A DNA stretch of 64,000 bases, taken from contig CANBJR010000005.1 of NCBI GenBank assembly GCA_947369085.1, forward strand, positions 1 through 64,000, given 5' to 3'. The position numbers and the translations under genes are program-made. Below, piece by piece: positions 59,440 through 64,000 of the stretch. Each line of letters begins with the position of its first letter. Position 1 is the first letter of the stretch. Source of the stretch: an uncultured Clostridia bacterium (lineage in GTDB: Bacteria; Bacillota; Clostridia; Oscillospirales; Acutalibacteraceae). A model generated the notes under the pieces. It did no database searches. It was not told where the DNA came from and saw only the letters and a program-made list of their open reading frames with translations.

Positions 59440-60672
59440 ATGGAAAACAAGAATTTTAAATTTATAGACGGAACTGTAACCTCACCCCTCGGCTTTACCG
59501 CTCAGGGCGTGTGCGCCTCAATCAAACCGTCGAATACAACAAAGCGTGACCTTGCGCTTATTTACTGCGAAAAGCCCTGCACAGCGGCGGCTGTTTATAC
59601 GAAAAATCTTGTAAAAAGTTCTACAATTCAGGTGACGAAAAAACATCTTGAAAACGGTGTTGCTCAGGCGATAATTGTCAATTCGGGCAATGCAAATACC
59701 TGCAATGCAGACGGCATTCAAATTGCCGAGAAAATGTGCGAAATTGCATCTGAAACACTCGGTGTTAATGCAGATGATGTTATCGTTGCCTCAACAGGCG
59801 TAATCGGTCAGCCTTTGCCGATTGAACCCGTTATAAAGGGTGCAAAAATGATGAAGGGCAGGCTTTCAAAGGACGGCGGAACAAACGCTGCCGAGGCAAT
59901 TATGACAACCGACACCGTCAAAAAAGAAATGGCTATGAAGATGACTCTCGGCGGAAATACGGTAACTGTCGGCGGAATTGCAAAGGGCAGCGGAATGATT
60001 CACATCAATATGGGAACAATGCTTTCGTTTGTTACAACCGATGCGGCTGTTTCGGCAGAAATGCTTGAAGAGGCGTTGCGTGAGGCAGTTGAGGACAGCT
60101 ACAATATGGTAAGCGTAGACGGCGACACCTCAACAAACGATACGCTGGCTATTATGGCCTCGGGACTTGCAGGCAACAAACCTATAACCGAAAAGAACGC
60201 AGATTATAAAGTTTTTGTTGAGGGCTTGACCGAAGCGTTTAAGTCGCTTGCAAAACAGCTTGCAGGTGACGGCGAGGGTGCAACAAAGTTGCTTGTCTGC
60301 AAGGTTGACGGCGCAAAATCTAAAAAAGATGCGGTTACCGTTTCAAAAAGCATAATTTGCTCAAGCCTTTTAAAGGCGGCAATGTTTGGTGCTGATGCAA
60401 ACTGGGGTAGGGTGCTCTGCGCAATCGGCTACAGCGGAGCTTGTGTTGACGTAACAAAGGTAGATGTTTCGTTTGAGTCAGCCAAGGGCAAAATCCTTGT
60501 TTGCAAAAACGGCGCAGGCGTTGAATTTTCCGAAGAAAAGGCAAAGGAAATTTTGCTTGAAAAAGAAATCAACATTCTTGTATCTTTGAATGACGGCAAC
60601 GGAAAAGCCGAAGCATACGGCTGTGACTTAACATACGATTACGTAAAAATTAACGGTGATTACAGAACCTGA
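59440..60672 (+). CDS. argJ: Bifunctional ornithine acetyltransferase/N-acetylglutamate synthase
   Basis: A 410-aa ArgJ. The self-cleavage site is GTML at 192-195 with the nucleophile Thr193 (usual motif ATML), followed by SFVTTDAAV. Family segments GNANTCNADG and DGDTSTNDTLAIMASG are present. It recycles the acetyl group from acetylornithine to glutamate and, in many species, also makes acetylglutamate from acetyl-CoA, so no separate argA is needed. No argA gene is in the window. Confidence 0.95.
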   Translation: MENKNFKFIDGTVTSPLGFTAQGVCASIKPSNTTKRDLALIYCEKPCTAAAVYTKNLVKSSTIQVTKKHLENGVAQAIIVNSGNANTCNADGIQIAEKMCEIASETLGVNADDVIVASTGVIGQPLPIEPVIKGAKMMKGRLSKDGGTNAAEAIMTTDTVKKEMAMKMTLGGNTVTVGGIAKGSGMIHINMGTMLSFVTTDAAVSAEMLEEALREAVEDSYNMVSVDGDTSTNDTLAIMASGLAGNKPITEKNADYKVFVEGLTEAFKSLAKQLAGDGEGATKLLVCKVDGAKSKKDAVTVSKSIICSSLLKAAMFGADANWGRVLCAIGYSGACVDVTKVDVSFESAKGKILVCKNGAGVEFSEEKAKEILLEKEINILVSLNDGNGKAEAYGCDLTYDYVKINGDYRT

Positions 60673-60733
60673 TAATAAAGCTGAGTTTTGTAAACAACCG
60701 ACTTATATGACGTACAAAAGGAATGGTAAAATA

Positions 60734-61585
60734 ATGGATACCTCAAAAAGAGCAAAAGTCTTAATACAGGCTATGCCGTATATAAAGAAATACGCAGGCG
60801 AAACTATCGTTGTAAAATACGGCGGCAACGCTATGATTAACGAAAAATTAAAATCTGCTGTAATGAGCGACTTGGTGCTTATGCAGCTTGTAGGAATCAA
60901 CGTTGTTCTTGTTCACGGCGGCGGCCCCGAAATCAATTCCATGCTTGACGCAGTCGGCAAGGAAAGCCGGTTTGAAAACGGTATGCGCGTTACCGATAAG
61001 GAAACAATTGACATTGTTCAGATGGTGCTTGCAGGCAAGGTAAACAAAAGCCTTGTTCAGCTTCTTGAAAGTCACGGCGGTAAGGCTCTGGGACTTTGCG
61101 GACTTGACGGCAGACTGCTTATGGCTGAAAAGCTTATTTCAAGCGTTGACCTTGGTTACGTCGGCGAAATCAAAGAGGTTAATCCTGCTCCTCTTGATAA
61201 TGCAATGCAAAACGGCTATATTCCGATTGTAGCAACCGTTGCGGGCGGCTATGACGGCAATGTTTATAATATCAACGCTGACCTTGCAGCGGCTCAGATT
61301 GCCGCAAAGCTCGGCGCAAAAAAGCTTATTTTGATGACTGACATAAGAGGTCTTTTGCGTGATATAAATGACGACGATTCGCTCATTTCTGTTGTAAACG
61401 TCAGCGAGGTGCCTATGCTCAAGCGTGACGGAATAATCAAGGGCGGAATGATTCCAAAAATAGATTGTTGCGTGGAAGCTGTCAGAAACGGCGTGAATCG
61501 TGCGCATATCATTGACGGCAGACTTGAACATTCAATTTTGCTTGAACTGTTCAGCGACGAGGGTATCGGCACAATGTTCTATTAA
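60734..61585 (+). CDS. argB: Acetylglutamate kinase
   Basis: A 283-aa amino-acid kinase. The ATP-binding start VVKYGGNAM, the substrate loop VHGGGPEIN, the LCGLDGRLL segment and the KLILMTDIRGLLRD end of the kinase fold are clear, with AGGMIPK-type GGMIPKIDCCVEA for substrate. Arginine-sensitive forms have a longer N-terminus with an extra helix; the N-terminal RAKVLIQAMPYIKKY helix seen here fits the feedback-inhibited type. The start was moved to the ATG before DTSKRAK because the frame upstream overlaps argJ. Confidence 0.95.
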   Translation: MDTSKRAKVLIQAMPYIKKYAGETIVVKYGGNAMINEKLKSAVMSDLVLMQLVGINVVLVHGGGPEINSMLDAVGKESRFENGMRVTDKETIDIVQMVLAGKVNKSLVQLLESHGGKALGLCGLDGRLLMAEKLISSVDLGYVGEIKEVNPAPLDNAMQNGYIPIVATVAGGYDGNVYNINADLAAAQIAAKLGAKKLILMTDIRGLLRDINDDDSLISVVNVSEVPMLKRDGIIKGGMIPKIDCCVEAVRNGVNRAHIIDGRLEHSILLELFSDEGIGTMFY

Positions 61586-61631
61586 GAGATCGCTTTGATT
61601 TAATGTTTAATAATTTATTTATGGAGTAAAA

Positions 61632-62054
61632 ATGGTTATAAGAGAAATGACAATTGACGATTATGAAGAGGTTTACGCAATGTGGCAAACCACTTCAAAG
61701 CGGGCGCTGTCAAAGGCTGACGAAAAATCTCAGATGGAGCGCTATCTTGAGCACAACAAGGGTATGAGTCAGGTTGCCGTAATTGACGGCAAAATTGTAG
61801 GAACAGTGCTTGCAGGTCACGACGGCAGACGCGGATTTATCCACCATATGGCGGTTTTGCCCGATTACAGGCGCAAGCGCATAGGACATTCCCTTGCTGA
61901 GAAAGCTATTGAAATGATAAAGTCGCAGGGAATTGATAAAACGCATATTTTCTGCTACCAAAATAACGAAACAGGTCAGAGCTTTTGGCGTGATTTTGGC
62001 TTTGCAAAGCGTGAGGACGTGTTTGTTTACTCGCTGGGTAATGATGAAATTTAA
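61632..62054 (+). CDS. GNAT family N-acetyltransferase
   Basis: A 140-aa acetyltransferase. The acetyl-CoA loop is MAVLPDYRRKRIGHSLAEKA, with VIDGKIVGTVLAGHDGRRGF before it and FCYQNNETGQSFWRDFGF after. It sits between argB and argD on the same strand, 46 nt and 86 nt away. It may be a short ArgA-like glutamate acetyltransferase or may modify another metabolite. ArgJ could already supply acetylglutamate, so the role is open. Confidence 0.8.
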   Translation: MVIREMTIDDYEEVYAMWQTTSKRALSKADEKSQMERYLEHNKGMSQVAVIDGKIVGTVLAGHDGRRGFIHHMAVLPDYRRKRIGHSLAEKAIEMIKSQGIDKTHIFCYQNNETGQSFWRDFGFAKREDVFVYSLGNDEI

Positions 62055-62140
62055 CGTGCATAAGTCCGTGCTTTGCAAAAATTGTTATTAGCAATTTGCA
62101 GTGACTGAGGTATTGGCGTTTCGAAAAACATACAGAAAGA

Positions 62141-63322
62141 ATGATAATTTTGAATACAAAGGAAAAAGATTTAAAATATATAATGCATACCTACGGCAGG
62201 TATGACGTTGCACTCAAAAGCGGCAAGGGTGCGGTGGCTTATGATGAAAACGGAAAAAAATATATTGACGTTTCATCGGGTATCGGCGTAAACAGCCTTG
62301 GCTACTGCAACGACGGCTGGGTTGAGGCTGTTGCAAAGCAGGCAGGCACAATTCAGCATATGTCAAACTACTTTTACAGCGAGCAGGCAAGCAATCTTGC
62401 CGAAAAGCTCTGTACCCTTACGGGACTTTCGAAGGTTTGCTTTGGCAACAGCGGCGCAGAGGCTAACGAGTGCGCAATTAAAATTGCCCGTAAATACAGC
62501 TTTGATAAGTACGGCGAAGGCAGAAACGAAATTATAACTCTGAAAAACTCCTTTCACGGCAGAACGGTGACTACTCTTGCTGCAACAGGACAGGATGTTT
62601 TTCACAACTACTTTTTCCCGTTTACCGAGGGCTTTGTTTATGTTGAAGCAGACGATATGAGCGTTTTAAAAAATGCCGTAAATAAAAACACGTGCGCAGT
62701 TATGCTTGAACTTATTCAGGGCGAGGGCGGAGTGAATATTCTTGATAAAAATTATGTTCAGTCGCTTGTAAAATTCTGCAATGAGAACGATATTCTTGTA
62801 ATTGTTGACGAGGTTCAGACGGGAGTCGGCAGAACCGGCAAGCTGTTTGCCTTTGAAAATTACGAAATTCTGCCCGACCTTGTGACTGTAGCAAAGGGGA
62901 TCGGCGGAGGACTTCCCATCGGACTTTGTATGTGCGGTGAAAAGCTCAAAGACGTTATGTCGCCTTCAACTCACGGCACAACCTTCGGCGCAAATCCCGT
63001 TGTGTGCGCAGGCGCAAATTACGTGCTTGATACGATTACTGCCGATGGCTTTCTTGATGAAGTGAACAAAAAAGGCGCATACATTGAAGAAAAGGTTTCA
63101 AAGTTTAAAAACGTTAAGAACGTTCGCAGAATGGGACTTATGATAGGCATTGAGCTTGAAAGCGGAAATGCTCATGACATTGCTGTAAAGTGCGTTGAAA
63201 ACGGACTGCTCATAATTACCGCAAAGGATTTATTAAGAATGTTGCCTCCGCTTGTAATTACATATGATGAAATTGACGAGGCACTTAAAATACTCGAAAT
63301 CACATTAAAGGAGAATTATTGA
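62141..63322 (+). CDS. argD: Acetylornithine aminotransferase
   Basis: A 393-aa class-III PLP aminotransferase. LIVIVDEVQTGVGRTGKLFAFE-type sequence around residue 225 precedes VTVAKGIGGGLPIG, where the Lys carries PLP. GNSGAEANECAIKIAR and SFHGRT are the family's substrate and cofactor loops. It makes acetylornithine, and members can also act on succinyldiaminopimelate. The ATG at 62141 has only a weak AGAAAG upstream; a TTG nine bases on is an alternative start. Followed after 1 nt by argF. Confidence 0.95.
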   Translation: MIILNTKEKDLKYIMHTYGRYDVALKSGKGAVAYDENGKKYIDVSSGIGVNSLGYCNDGWVEAVAKQAGTIQHMSNYFYSEQASNLAEKLCTLTGLSKVCFGNSGAEANECAIKIARKYSFDKYGEGRNEIITLKNSFHGRTVTTLAATGQDVFHNYFFPFTEGFVYVEADDMSVLKNAVNKNTCAVMLELIQGEGGVNILDKNYVQSLVKFCNENDILVIVDEVQTGVGRTGKLFAFENYEILPDLVTVAKGIGGGLPIGLCMCGEKLKDVMSPSTHGTTFGANPVVCAGANYVLDTITADGFLDEVNKKGAYIEEKVSKFKNVKNVRRMGLMIGIELESGNAHDIAVKCVENGLLIITAKDLLRMLPPLVITYDEIDEALKILEITLKENY

Positions 63323-63323
63323 A

Positions 63324-64000
63324 ATGAAGCATTTACTTAAACTTGAGGATTGGTCAACAGAAGAAATCATAAACACACTAAACCTTGCCGACCAGCTTAA
63401 ATATGAGCAGAAACATGGTATTGAGCATAAATATTTAAAGGGCAAAACGCTCGGTATGATTTTTGAGAAGTCGAGCACACGTACACGTGTTTCGTTCGAG
63501 GTTGGTATGACACAGCTTGGCGGTTATCCGCTTTTCCTTTCATCAAACGATTTGCAGATTGGCAGAGGCGAGCCGGTTGAGGATACTGCAAGGGTTCTGT
63601 CACGTTTCCTCGACGGAATTATGATTCGTACCTTTGAGCAGAGCGAGGTTGAGGCTCTTGCACAGTACGGCTCAATTCCGATTATTAACGGTCTTACCGA
63701 CTATTGCCACCCATGTCAGGTGCTTGCCGACCTTATGACAATCCGTGAGTTCAAGGGCAAGCTTGAGGGACTTAAAATGTGCTTTATCGGCGACGGCAAC
63801 AATATGATGAACTCGCTTATCGTGGGCGCTTTAAGCACGGGAATGAGCTTTTCGGCAGCTTGTCCCGAGGGTTATATGCCGCCCGAACATATTCTTGAGT
63901 TCGGCAAAAAGTACGGCAAGGATAAGTTCGAAATTGTCACCGACCCGATTGAGGCTGCAAGGAACGCCGACGTTGTTTATACAGACGTTTGGGCTTCAAT
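63324..64000 (+). CDS. argF: Ornithine carbamoyltransferase, truncated by the window end
   Basis: A frame starting MKHLLKLEDWSTEEI, open to the end of the window (about 225 residues seen of the usual 310). SSTRTRVSFEVGM carries the carbamoyl-phosphate loop STRTR, and LTDYCHPCQVLADLMTI the HPCQ motif of the ornithine enzymes. NMMNSLI follows in the second domain. The ATG has AAGGAG upstream, and the gene starts right after argD stops. It makes citrulline for argG at the start of the cluster. Confidence 0.95.
   Translation, partial: MKHLLKLEDWSTEEIINTLNLADQLKYEQKHGIEHKYLKGKTLGMIFEKSSTRTRVSFEVGMTQLGGYPLFLSSNDLQIGRGEPVEDTARVLSRFLDGIMIRTFEQSEVEALAQYGSIPIINGLTDYCHPCQVLADLMTIREFKGKLEGLKMCFIGDGNNMMNSLIVGALSTGMSFSAACPEGYMPPEHILEFGKKYGKDKFEIVTDPIEAARNADVVYTDVWAS

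Noticed and set aside
1-64000. CRISPR array, prophage, insertion sequence, rRNA or tRNA genes
   Set aside because: I found no regular spacer-repeat series, no integrase, transposase or capsid-like frame, and no cloverleaf-like sequence in the gene-free stretches. The repeats present are dispersed and irregular.

Overview
The window is 64 kb of low-GC, gene-dense chromosome from an anaerobic member of the Clostridia. The best fit is the Oscillospiraceae/Ruminococcaceae. The case rests on AGGAGG-type ribosome sites, an Rnf complex, a GGGtGRT protein with its NifU-like partner, a DUF6472-type Cys protein, 2-hydroxyacyl-CoA dehydratase parts and SipW-type secretion. No marker in the window fixes the species. 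I see no rRNA, tRNA, CRISPR array, transposase or phage gene.

Layout. 0.4-6.8 kb: a YwlG-family protein, a HAD phosphatase, two divergent AraC regulators and two sodium:neurotransmitter-type symporters. 6.9-14.4 kb (minus strand): rnfCDGEAB preceded by apbE, a NusG-II protein and a Gx transporter, a coherent redox module in which ApbE would flavinylate RnfG and RnfD. 14.5-18.7 kb: an HxlR regulator with a clear operator and a divergent MBL-like gene, then a macrodomain/sirtuin pair and a nucleotidyltransferase. 18.9-22.6 kb: TrkH/TrkA potassium uptake, an acidic membrane protein and an Mrp ATPase. 22.9-27.1 kb: leuCD, a MATE exporter, a LOG protein and a small Cys protein.

27.5-43.8 kb is the accessory centrepiece. 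Seven membrane-anchored or secreted proteins, six of them with SipW/TasA-type signal peptides, are encoded with two ER-type (Ser/His) signal peptidases, a membrane-tethered McrB-like AAA+ ATPase and a DUF2357-like coiled-coil protein that has no visible nuclease. Several secreted proteins share a C-terminal W-x-[DE]-G-x-D-P-x-C type element. The largest, 1265 aa, carries five InlB/Flg_new-like repeats and two starch-binding-like modules. I read the locus as a candidate cell-surface fibre or adhesion system, possibly starch-binding, with a repurposed McrBC-type ATPase pair. I do not know of a description of this combination.

43.8-54.5 kb: an MGMT-like protein, citrate synthase, an acyl-CoA dehydratase activase and dehydratase pair, a membrane protein, the NifU-like/GGGtGRT pair and a flavin reductase. 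54.6-64 kb: an arginine biosynthesis cluster argG-argH-argC-argJ-argB-GNAT-argD-argF, with ArgR-like operators upstream and two orphan membrane proteins embedded. argF runs off the window.

Four of five gene-free islands (about 0.12-0.40, 22.65-22.88, 44.14-44.40 and 53.63-53.94 kb) carry one recurring mosaic repeat family, placed just downstream of a gene and in that gene's orientation. The fifth (11.93-12.23 kb) carries only related palindromic modules.
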